A stretch of 64,000 nt of DNA, taken from the NCBI GenBank assembly GCA_014208095.1, contig JACHMT010000003.1, positions 682,001 to 746,000 on the forward strand, read 5' to 3'. The translations under genes were made by a program, and so were the position numbers. Each line of letters starts with the position of its first letter. Positions within the stretch are counted from its first letter, which is position 1. The notes beneath the pieces were generated by a model that saw only the letters and a list, made by a program, of their open reading frames with translations, made no database searches and was not told where the DNA came from. This document shows, piece after piece, positions 29,201 to 41,200 of the stretch. The stretch is from Actinospineispora eucalypti. Lineage in GTDB: Bacteria > Actinomycetota > Actinomycetes > Mycobacteriales > Pseudonocardiaceae.

Positions 29201-32200
29201 GCGGGCTGCCGTGCTTGCCGGTCTTCTTGGGCCGCGCCTTGCGACCGATGGTCATCGGCCGGGTCGGGTTGACCTGGATGACCACGGCGGTCTTGTTGTC
29301 GCTGCCCTGCTCGGCCACCTTGTCGATCAGGCCGTCGGCGGCGAAGCTGAGGTTCGGTGCGGCGCGCACCACCGCGCCGATTCCGTCCCGTTCCTGGTAC
29401 AGGTCGTGCAGGCCGTCGGTGGACAGCACCACGGCCGCCGGACCCTTGACCCCGATCACGGTGTAGCGCGGGCGGTGCACGGCGCCCCGGCCCACCCAGC
29501 GGGTGATGACCTGCTCCGGCGCCTCCTCCGGGTCGCGTTCCACGGTCTGCGCCACCGTCCAGGTGTGGTCCACGGTGAGCGGCTCGGTGCCGTGTCCGGT
29601 CACCAGGTGCCCCCGGCTGTCGCCCAGCCACACCAGGGCGACCTCGCTGGTGTCCGATCCGGTGGGGGAGACCACCACGAGCAGCAGCGTGCTGATCGCC
29701 GCCGACCCGGCGGTGGCTTCCTGGGCCGCGGCGAAGGCCAACTCGGCGACCTGCTGGACCGGCAGGGACGGGTCGGCGGCCAGCGCGGCGTCGATCGCGG
29801 CGGCCACCGCGTCCCGGCCGGTCGTCTGGCTGACGTTGCTGCCCTGCTGGTCGGCGACCGCGGCGAAGATCCGCCCGTCACCGGCCCGCACCGCGCCGGC
29901 CATCGAGTCGAAGTTGCGGTGCAACGGGTGGCCGGGATCGGTACGCCCGACCATCGGGCCGAGGTCGAACCCGACCCGGCCGGTCTTGTCGCCCGGCAGC
30001 GCGCCGGACCGGAGCACTCCGGTTTCGTCTCGCTGACCGGGCACGATGGTGATTGTCACCGGCGGCGCCGGGATCACCGGTGGCTGCCGTGAGCCGGGGC
30101 CTTCCTCGATCGCGGCCCGCCGCGCGTAGTTGGTGTCCATCGCCTCGGCCAGCTGCTTCCGCAGCTTGGTCAGCCGGTCCTTGCGCTCGCTCTCCTCCGG
30201 ACCCAGCCCGCGCAGCTCCTCCTCGATGAGGTCCAGCAGCTCCTTCTGCTTGGCGATCGTGGCGTCCAGCTGCCGGAGGCCGCGGACGTTCAGTGTGGCG
30301 TCGTAGCGCTTGCGGCGTTCGGCCACGTTGGCCAGCCACCGCGCCCAGAGCCCCTCGACGCGCCGGGCGACCGGCTCCGGGAACAGCGCGAGCGCCAGCC
30401 GCCCCAGGAGGCGGCCGAACGCGGGACCGATGTCGTTGACGATGTCGAACTGCCCGACCACCTTGTCGTAGCGGCGCAGCAGCAGCTTCTGCAGCGAGGC
30501 GCGGTACTCCGCGAAGTTGGGCAGGTGCGGGTCGCTCGGGCCGATGCCGACGCCGGGCAGGGTCTGGGACAGGAACTTGAACGGCTTCCACGACCACGGC
30601 CGCTTGTCCACCACGCGGAACCAGTTCCACAGCCGGAGCGCCAGGTTGAACCGCCGCCAGCCGGCTTGTCGGGGCGGCGCGAACTTCTGCGCGACCTGCT
30701 TGCCCGGGACGTCGAAGTGGAGCAGGAAGAACTCCACCCGGATCGGCCCCAGGAAGATCATGAAGGACAGCCGGATGACCGGGAAGGCACCGATCACCCG
30801 GTTGCGCCTGGTGGTGTTCGTGTTGAACCTCGGCTTGGCCACATCGAACACGCTGAACACGCCGAGGTGTCCGCCGGAGATCTTGAAGCCGTAGCCGAAC
30901 CAGCTCCAGTGGAACTCGGGTCCGACCGCCGGGAACATCCACGGCAGCCCGCCGGTGAACGCCCGGTTGTAGAGCATCTTGCTGAACATCTCGCGGCCCT
31001 TGCCGAGCAGCTTGAAGTGCAGCAGCTGGGTGAACCCGAGCACGCCGACCAGGAAGGGCCCGACCACCGGGATCATCGCGATCAGCGTCTGCACGCCTGT
31101 GGTGTAGAGCCGGTGCTCCACGACCAGCTTCGGCGCCCAGCCGTCCAGCGCCCGCCAGATCCGCCACTTCAGGTTCCGCCAGGCGGCGAGGTACCAGACC
31201 GGGTCGAGTTCCAGCGGCAGGTGCCCGTACAGCCGGGCGCGCAGCTCGGCGAACTCGAAGCCGAAGGCCCGCTCCAACCCGGTGAGCGCGTCCGACCACC
31301 ACGCGATGACCGAGGCACGGACCGCTCGGCCGGCGGCGCCGAGGTTCGGCGCACGCGGCTGGAGCGGCGACCAGCGCGCCCGGGCCCCCCGCTCGATCCG
31401 GTCCGCCGGGGTGGTCTCCGGGCGGCCGGTGAGCAGGCCGACGGTCTCGGCGGTGAGGCCGGTGAGCTCGGCGATCCGCCGGTTGGACAGCCCGGCGGCC
31501 ACCGCGCCGGCCAGTGCGTCGGACGCGGCCAGCGCCTGGTGGTAGCCGTCCACCAGGTCGGCGTGCTCCCGGCGCGCCCGGTCCAGCTCGGCGGTGGACC
31601 GGGCCAGCGCCTCGAGCAGCATCAGCCGGGTGTGCGCGTCGGCCGCGGTCCGCGCGGCGGTGCGGACACGTCGGTTGGCCTCGGTGAGGTCGGCGACCTG
31701 GCGGCCGGCCTCGGTGAGCGCGGTCAGGTACGGCGCCGCCAACTGGCGCAGCCGGGCCGGCGGGCCGCGCGCGTCGAACAGCCGCCGCCAGCCGGTCCGC
31801 GCGGCGGACGCCGTGCGGGACCGGCCGTGGCCACCCTGGGCGTGGCGGCCGGGGCGGTCCGGTTCGACGCCCGCCGCTCCGCCGGCCCCGCCAGAACCGA
31901 CCGAACCACCCTGCTGAACCGACTGAATCGAGGAGGAGGGGGCGCGGTGGCGGCCGGGGACGGAGCGGGCGCCGGCGCGGCGGGCGTCCCGGATGGCCTG
32001 GCGGACGCCTTCGGCCGCCTGGTCACGGCGTGCTTCGGCGGCTTCCACGGTGGCCTCGGCCAGCGCGGTGCGCTCACGGGCGGCCAGGATCGCCGCCCTG
32101 ACCAGCGGCAGTCGCCGGTTGAACGAGTTGTCCCTCGGCTGCGCCTGGACCTGGCTCGGCATCTCGGTGGGGTAGGCGTCGTCGCGGGCGTAGGAGGCGA

Positions 32201-35200
32201 CCACCTCGACCGGCAGCCCGAGCGCCTTGGCGATGCGCGCGATCGCCCGACGTGGCGTGGCGGTCTCGAACAGCAGCCAGCGGATGGCCTGCCCGGTCAG
32301 CTGGTCCAGCTCGGCGGCGGCCGCCCGGGCGTCGTCCCTGGCCGCGCCGGCCTCGGCCTCGGCGTCCACCAGTGCCTGGTGGGTGGCCCGGACAGCCGGG
32401 CCACGGGCGTGCCGGATGGCGTGGGTGAGCGCCTCCCGCAGCGCCCAGAGCTGCTCGAGCTGGCTTCGCCCGGCCAGGTCCGCGACGCCGGTGACGTCGG
32501 CCGGGTCGGCCAGCAGGTCCAGCACGAACGCGGCCGGTGCGCGGTCCATCAGCTCGGCGATCTCCGCGTTGGGCCGGTAGTAGCGCACGCGGTGCCGTTC
32601 CTCGGCGGTGACGAGGCCCGACCGGACCAGGATCTTCACGATCATGCGGAACATGCCGTCGCTGACCTGGCGGTCGGCGAGCGTGGGGAGGTCGGTGGCC
32701 AGCGCGAGCAACCATTCCGGCGCGTCGGCCGGCAGCTGTGCGGCCAGGCCGGCGCGCAGCTGGGCGGCGGTGTACCCGTCCGGCCTGGCCGTGGGGTCGG
32801 TGGCGAACCAGACGGCGAGGAGCAGCCGCGCCCAGTCCAGGCGCTGGCCCGTCGGGGTGGCCGGGGTGACCGGGTGGGTGCGGTCCAACCGGGTGGTGTG
32901 GCCTTCGAGCAGGTCGTGCGCCACCTCGTAGCCGGTGTGCAGGATCAGCGCCGCGATGGCCAGGCCGATGACCGGGTCGGCGTAACCGGCCAGGCCGGTG
33001 AGCAGGTCGGCCAGTACTCCGCTGGTGGTGCCGGCCAGCGTGAGCAGGCCGGCGGCCAGCCCGGCGGCGCCCGCCGCGCCGTAGGACGCCCACGCGTCGG
33101 AGAGGGCGTGCAGGGCTTCGTCGCGCAGTGCCTTGAGCTTCAGCTTGTCGGCGTAGTACAGCCGCACCTGGGCGACCAGCTGGTTCGCCAGGCCGGCCCC
33201 CAGCGCGATCGCCGCCACCGCCAACGGGTTGACTAAGCGGTGCGGGTCGAGGAACGCAAGTACCGACTCGACGACGACGTACCCGCCGGACGTGGCGATC
33301 CCGGCCACGATGCTCCACTGCGCGGCCCGCACGGCCCGGTCGGTGGTGCCGATCCGCTCGGTCAGCTTGCGCAGTAGCGGCCAGCCCTTGGCCGCGATCG
33401 ACCTGAACTTGAGCGCGGCGATCATCGTGATCGCGGTGAACGCGTCGCCCAGGTTGTGCCACAGGTCGCCGGTCACCGCCGCGCTGTCCAGGCCGATCCA
33501 CCAGGCCGCGAGGCCTTCCAGGCCGGCGGTGGCCACCAGCGCGGCGAAGCTGAACGCGGTGACCCGCACGGCGGTCTTGTTGCGCAGGATGGACGGGTCC
33601 ACCGTGCCGTGGCTGTGGCTGTGGCTGTGGCTGTGGCTGTGGCTGTGGCTGTGGCCGTGGCCGTGGCCGTGGCCGTCGCCGGCGCTATGGCCGTGGCTCG
33701 GGTCGGGGGCGGAGCCCGCCGCCTTGCCGCGCTCGGCGCGGGCGCGCAGCCAGGACCGGCTGCCCGGCCAGGACATGCGGCCGAGGAAGAACCATGCGGC
33801 GGCCAGCACGCCGGCCACTCCGTAGCCGAACAGTGTCCAGTCCTCGGCCGGTGTCGGGGAACCGCGCGGCGCGGCGTCATCCGCCGGTGCCGGGGTCTGG
33901 TTCTCGGGCTGGCCCGGCTGGGTGTGCGAGTCCGGCTGGGCGGGCGGTGCTTGCGGGGCCGGTGCGGGTTGTACTGCCGGAGCCAGCTCCCGGCCGGGGA
34001 GGGTGAGCCACTCGTCCGGCCAGATGTGGTCCCAGCTCTCCCGGGTCGGGAACCGGTCGGGTTGCGCGGCGGCGATGCTGGCGGCGTCGGTGCCGAGCTG
34101 CCGCGCGAGCGAGATGAGACGGTCGCCTTCGTTGACCCGGATCTGGCGTGCGTTGGCCGGCAGGCGCAGTGGTTTGCCGGCGGTGATCTTGTCCGGGTTC
34201 AGGCCGGGGTTGGCCGCGACGAAGTCTGCGATCGAGACGCCGAATCTCGGCGCGATCTCGCTGAGCACTTCGCCCCGCCGAGGCGTGTAGTGGTCCACCG
34301 ACGCATTGCTGGCCTGCGCGACGTGCACGACCTCGGTGTGCACGGCCGGTGCCGCCGAGGCCGCCGGGGCGAACCCGAGCAGCGCCCCGCCCACCGCGGC
34401 GAGCAGCACACCGGCGCCGATCACCCTGCGCCCGACCGAGATCAGCCACCCGCGCCTCGCCCCGGATCGCTGGTGTCCAGCGCTGACCGGCAACGCCACC
34501 ATTGCCGCGACCCCGGAGAATCCGACGACCGGCAGGGCGAGCGCCGCCCCCAGAGCGAACCCGGTGAAGAAGGGCGCCACCCAACGGGGTGGACCGCGCG
34601 CGAGACCCGGCAGCGCCGTCCGTTTCAGCAACCGCGCGGCGCCGGCCGTGACCAATCCGGCACCGGCCAGCCCGATCATCACCGGCATCGCGCCGGAACC
34701 CGAGGCGAAGCCGGAGCCGACTCCGATCGCGGCACCCACACCGACGCCCGTGCCGAACCAACCCCGCGATCGGCCGGTCGCGTCGGCGCGCTCCTGTGTC
34801 GGCCGGGTCGAGGAAGCGTGAGCCGCGTTGGTGAACACGCTGATCCGCTCCACCGACGACCAGACCCTCGGCGAGGACATGGAGATCGCCTCGCGCAGCT
34901 CCTCGGTGCGCAGCGCGGCCAGCGGCGCCACGACGACCATGTGCGATGCCGAGGTCGCCGCGTTGCGCTCGATGAGCGACGCGATGCTCGCCGAGGTCGC
35001 GCGGGTCGAGTCACCGTGGGTCAGCTCGACGATGGTCGCCGGCATGTGATCCACCAGCCAGGCCCCGGCGGGTAGCCGGGTCGCTGGGTGCGCCCGCCGA
35101 GCCAGCAGCTTGACCGCTGTGGGGGATGGTTCGGCCGGGAAGACGATGCCGTGTGCGGCGAAGGCGGCGCGCCCCAGCGCGAGCACCTGGGCGTCGAGCG

Positions 35201-38200
35201 TCGGGGTGGTGCGGTGCTGGTGGTAGTGGCCGCTGAGCGGGTTCAGGTAGGCGCCCGGCAGCATCTCGCCGGCGCCGAACACGTCCTGGCCGTCGGCCAC
35301 CACCGGGTGGCTCACCTTCAGTTGGACGGTCTCGTTGCCCCGCCGCACGGTGCGCTTCAGCGCGGGGGCCACCCACATGGACCCGTCGGTGCGGATCACC
35401 CAGAGCAGCTTGTGCCCGGACCGCAGGTACACGTCGGCGGTGGGGGTGCCGAGTCGGGCGGGCACCACACCGAGCTCGGCGGCGTCGGCGCGGTCCTGGG
35501 CCAGCTGGTCGTCTCCCTGGTTCTCATAGGTGCGCGCGTCGGGCAGCAACCGCTCGAACTCGGCGGCGCCGGCGGCCCTGGCCCGCGCGGCGAGCAGACC
35601 ACCGAGCGGGCGCGTCCCGCCGATGCGCGGGCCGCGCCGGTTGAGCGGCCACAACACCCTGGCGGCGAGCCCGGCGGACGGATCGACGCCCATCGCCAGC
35701 GCGCCGATCACCGCGACACCAGCCATCGCCACGACGACGGCGCGCCAGATGTGCACCGGCACGGTGAACGTGACCGGGAGCGCGACATGGCCGTCGAACG
35801 GGTCCGCCCAGATGATTTCCAGCGCGTCGTCGGCGGTGAAGGTGAGCGCCATGGTCCGCTCCGAGCCGCTGGCCGGGATCGCCGTTTCCCCAGGGCGGTA
35901 CCAGGTGGCCTCCGTCGTGGGTGTGATCACCGCCTGGTCCGTGTGGGCGCCCCACCGTTCGAGGTAGTCGCGGAACGACCGGCCGAAGTCGAGGCCGGCG
36001 CTGGTGTAGGGGTGGCTGAGCCAGACAATGCCCTGGTCGGTGACGAACGTAGTGGCGGCGGCCAGCCGCTGGCCGCGGGAGCCGTCCGCGTGCTGCACCC
36101 ACGCGAAGACGACGGCGACGCGCGGGTGCAGCACGTAGTCCTGCGCGTCCTGGCGTTGTTCCCCGCGCACGCAGTCGAGGCAGGACCCGCCGAGCCCCGG
36201 GTGGCCGAGATGCAAGATGTCCACCGGGTCCTGAGCCGTACCGATGATCACGTCTCGGCCCTCGACGTTGGCGACCACGTCCGCCGGCACCTGTTCGCGG
36301 GCAACTACCGCCGGCCCGAGGCCGTCCGGCCCGGTGAGCCACTCGCGCCATGCGGCCCAGAACGCGGCGCTCGCGTCCGCCCGGCTGCCGGTGCGCACGA
36401 AGGTCTCCAGGTAGGGGGCGAACAGTCGGCTCAGCTCGGGGCGGGCGCCGGTCTCCCCGAGGTAACCGATCAGGGCGTTCCACAGGTCCGAGCCGGGTTC
36501 GATGTCGACGGCTTGGCCGGGTCCGATCTCGACGCCGTACAACGCGCCCGCGTGCCGGACGAGCATCCCCTGCATCGCGGCGGTGGCGGCGCGGATCGTG
36601 CCCGCCAGCCGGGTGCGCTCGACCGTGATCAGCCCCCGGCCGAGGTCGTCCAGCGCGTCGCGGACCGCCGGTCCGAGGTCGAGAGTGGTGACCGCCGGGT
36701 GGGTGCGCAGCACGTTCCGCGCCAACCCGATCCAGGCGGTGAGGAACTGTGCCCGGTCGCCGCCCCACTCCCGGCCGGGCAGCCGCACGAGCAGGTCGAC
36801 CAGCGCCGGCCTCAGTGTCTCCAGCTCGGGGGTGGTGAGCAGCCGCAGTAGCTCGGTGAGCTGGCGATACGAGCTCTGCCGGCGTGGAACGTCGCCGACC
36901 CACTCGCCCCGGCCGGTGACGGCGATCAGCAGCGCCATGGCCAGCTTGTCCCGCCGGTTCGGCCCGGTCCGGTGACCGGCCAGCCAGCCCGAGCGCTCGA
37001 GGAAGCCCCAGTCCCCACCAGCCGCGAACGGGCGGCCGACCGCGTCGGCGAGCTGCTCGAACAGTCCGGCATAGGTGCTGGGGTCGCCGCTTCGCGCTGC
37101 GGTGAGCGCGGGGAGCGCGTCGTGCACCTCGCGCCAGAACCGCGCGGTCGGTGCGTTCTCCAGCGGCTCGAACGCCAGGATCGCGCCGGCCCGGCCAAGC
37201 GTGGCGAGTTCGCCCGCGATGGCCTCCCGTTCGGCGGCGGCGGCCGACCGCCAGCTGGGTTCGATCGGCAGGCCGGTCGGCCGCGCCAACTCCCGCGCGG
37301 CCCGGTCGACCTGGTCCTGAGCCCACGGCAGCTCCGTGGTGACAGTGGTGTGCCGGACCCGGGCCAGCGCGCGCCTTGCGACGTCCCGGTAATCACGGGC
37401 GATGGCGAGCGCGGTCCGCACCTGCGCCCGCTGCCACTCCTCGACCAACGCCGCGGCCTCGAGCGGATCTGGGTTCGCCACGTAGCTCTGAGCCCGGGAC
37501 CACCACGACTCGGGCAAACCACCGAAGTCGAGGAGGTCGTCGCGCTCCCGCAGGACATCCCCGAACGTCACGACCACTCCGGCGGGCGCGAGCGTCGGGT
37601 GCCGCCAGAGGAACACAAGCGGACGCGACAGCAGAACGCCCAGGCCCGCCTCGGTGAGAATGCCACCGGCGACAATGGGGTCGATCACGAACGGCGGGCC
37701 CCGGGCCTGGAACGGCGGCACAACCTCGCCCGCCGCGCGTGCCTCCTCGACCAGCCGGGGCAGCACCCGCAAGAGCGCCTGGTGCGTGCCGGCGCCCAGA
37801 TCACCGATCTCCAGCCAGCCGGTCGAGTAGGCCGGAGCTTGCCCGTCGGCCCGCTCGAGTGCGCCCGCGATCCGGGCGGCGTCCTCGTCGTGGAGCAGGC
37901 CGAGGTCGTTGCGCGCGTGCTCGTTCCCCTGGCGGTGGAAGAAGTCCTCGTGCGCCAGCAGCTCACCGAGCAGCCCGGCCCGGCGCAGCTGGCTCAGCTT
38001 CGGCGCGAAGACGACCACGACGTCGCGCTCGGCCCAGTAGTAGCCATCCAGCCGTTCGGGCAGGTCCGTGAGGCCGTGCTCGCGGAGCACCGACCGCACG
38101 TCCCGGTCCAATGGGACCGTCGCCACCGCCGGCGGCCCTCGCGGCCGCGCCGGGGCGTACTCGCGCGGTTTGCCGAGCCTGTCCAGCTCGTGCAGGGCCT

Positions 38201-41200
38201 CGGTCCAGCGCTGTTCCTCACCGTCCCGCCAGCCGTCCTTGATCACCGCACCGCTGTGCGGCGCGCCGCCGGTCCTGCCCGGCGGCAGCGGCGCCGCCAT
38301 CGCTGCCGCGCCCACGGCGAGGTTGGCGAAGTGCGGCAGGACCAGCGCGAGGATCACGCCGGCGGCGAGCACGCGGCGCAGCGGCAGATAGCCGGGCTGT
38401 TCGCGGCTGGGGAAGGCGAAGGCGCGCGGTGACGTCCGCACCGGCAGCAGCATCGCCACGGCCATCCCGGTGACCAGACCGCCCACGTGCGCCGGGATGG
38501 ACACACCGGGCCAGAGCAGGGGCAGCACCAGCAGGTTGAACCCGATCTTCACCAGTGGCCCGGTCTTGCGCTCGCTGTACACCAGCTCGGTGCAGAGCAG
38601 CGCGAAGATCGCCCCGGAGGCGCCGACCACCGGCAGGCCGGCGGCGGTGAGGTGCAGGGCCGCCGCGGCCAGCACACCGGCCGCGCCACCGAGCACGCCG
38701 AGGGCGAGCACGGCCAGGATGCGCGCCTTGCCCAGCGCCGGCTCCAGAGCGTGGCCCAGCATCGCCAGCATGAGCACGTTGCCCAGCAGGTGCACCGGGT
38801 CCAGGTGCAGGAAGGCGGCGGTGATCCACTGCCAGCCTTCGGCCATGCCGGGGGTGAGCGCCCAGGCGTGGAACAGCGCGGCCGCCGTCGGGTTGATCGG
38901 GCTCGCCGCCTGGATCGCGGTGACCAGGTAGGCAACCAGGTTGGCCGCGATCAGGGCCGAGGTGACCGGCGCGCGCCGGGTGAAGGAGATGACCCGCGCC
39001 AGGCCCGGCGGACCGCGGATCCGCTCGAACCAGCCGCGCTTGGCGGGCGTCGCGGGGTTGGCGTCGGCCTCGGCCGAGGAGCCGGCATCGGCGGCCGGGT
39101 CCTGCCCGTCCGGGGCGGTGGCGTCGCCGGTGCCACCGGTGTGGGTGCCTTCGATGCCGGCGCCGCCCCGGCCGTCCCGCTCCGGTGGGGCGACCGGCTC
39201 GATGCCCAGGGCTTCGAAGGCTCGGTCCAGGCCGGTGCGGTCGGTGACGCCCAGGTACAGCTCGGGCAGTTGCCGCTCGATGATCTCCTTCGCTCGTTGG
39301 ATGGCCGCCGGGTCGAAGGCGCGCCGTCGCACCAGCTCGGTGTTCGGCCGGCCGGAGCCCCGGCGGCTCTCCAGGGCCAGCCCGGTGCGGGCGGTCGACG
39401 GGTCGGGCCCGCGGGCGACGACGACCTGGCCGCCGAGCATCTGGGCGCCGTGCACATAGACCACCGGTTCGTGTACCTCGACGACCGTCTTCGGGCCCGT
39501 CCACGCGGACCGCTCGATGTCCAGTACGTCCGAGTGGGCCGAGGAGTGCAGCGGGTCGTATCCGGCGCCGGTGTGGTCGTGCACCACCACGCCCTGGCGT
39601 TCCAGCTGGGTCAGGATCCAGCCCAGCCGGATGGCCAGGAGCTGGTCGCCGGCCTCGACGGCGCCCCGGTACGCCTGCCAGATCTCCGAGGCCGCACCGG
39701 CCACCAGCCGCGCCTCGTCCCGCGTCGCCGGGTCGGGTGCCCACCGAGTCACCCACGCTTCGCCAGCGACGGTGAACCGGTGCAACCCGCCCATCGGGTC
39801 GAGGTCCACCGCGTCGATGACCCGCCGCTCGGTCACGCCCAGGGCGGTGGCCAGGTGGCTGGCCGCGACCGGGTGAGCGCCCAACCCCTCGGGCAACCGT
39901 GCGGTGATCGCGGCGCGCAGCTGGAGCTTCCGCCGCCGGGTGTCCGGCACCGGCGCCGGCTCGCCGGCCGCGACCGCCGCCCAGTACGCCCGCATGGTCT
40001 CGTCGGCGGCGAGCCGGAGCAGCAGCCCCTGGTCCGGCACCGTGAAGCCGTCCCAGCGGGCCACCCACACCTCACCGGCCAGGGTGAACCGGTGCAGCTT
40101 GGACCGGTGCTTGGGCTTGGCGTCGTAGTCGATCGCGTCGATGACCTGCCGCTCGGTCACGCCCAGCCGGCTGGCCAGCCGAGCGGCCAGCATCGGGCGC
40201 GAGTCCTTCGGCAACGACTCCGCGATCTCCCCGCGCAGCTCCGGCAGCGAGCTGGGGCCGGTGTTGGCCGGCGCGTCCGAGGGGAACAGCTCGGCCGCGG
40301 TGACACCGAACAGCACGATGCCCCAGGCGATGTCCTCCCGGGTGGAAATCTCCGGCCGGGTGGTCAGCTCGTCCTGGTCGAGCACGAAGATCTCGCCGTC
40401 CGGCGCCCTGCCGAGGTAGAACAGGCCACCGATCCGCCGGCCCCGATCCTCCGGCCGCTGCAGCTTGCGCAGGCCGTTGCGCAGCCGCTGGCTGGCCTCC
40501 CGGCCCCAGTGGCGCAGGCCGTGGCGGCCGACGAACTCCGCGACGGCCTGGCTGCCGGAGGAGGCGCCGGCCGGCCTCGCGCCGCCCCGGAACAGCCAGG
40601 CCATCTCCTCGGCGCTGAGCTCGCCGTGCCGGGCGAGCTCGAACAGGTCGGTCATCATGCCGGTCGGCACGCGCTGGGGCGGGCGCCCGGTTTGGCGCCC
40701 GGCGGAGACACCGCCGGCGAGCCGGTTCAGGCCGTCGTAGACCAGCTCGCCCACCGCCGCCCTGGTTGCCTGGTCGGGGGTGGCCGTCGGCGCGTTGGCC
40801 AGCTGGGCCGCGAGCAGGTCCAGGGTGCGGTCCAGCTCCGCCTGCTCGACGGGGCCGGCGTTGGGGTAGCGCAGCCGCTGGCTCAGCGCGTCGGCCGCCG
40901 CCCGCGCGTTGGCCTCGGCCATTACGGCCTCGAACTCGCGGTCCTCCGGGTATCCCCGGTGGATGACGTCGGCCAGCTGGAGCAGGGTGGTGCGGGCCCC
41001 GTCCAACTCACCCCCGGCGACCAGGGTCCGCACCAGGGCGACGGCATCCGCGCCGCTCACCCCCAGCTGTGCGGTCACCGGGTCGACCGGGTTCTGGATC
41101 GACGACCAGGCCGGTGCCGCCCCGCCGGCCTTCACCGCGACCCGACGCAGCGGGGAGATCTCCGGCTCGGTGATCTCCCGGTAGGCGCGCAGCTGCCCGT

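Noticed and set aside
33609..33674. Tandem hexamers considered as a CRISPR-like array
   Set aside because: The units are contiguous six-base repeats without spacers and encode a His-rich loop in frame.
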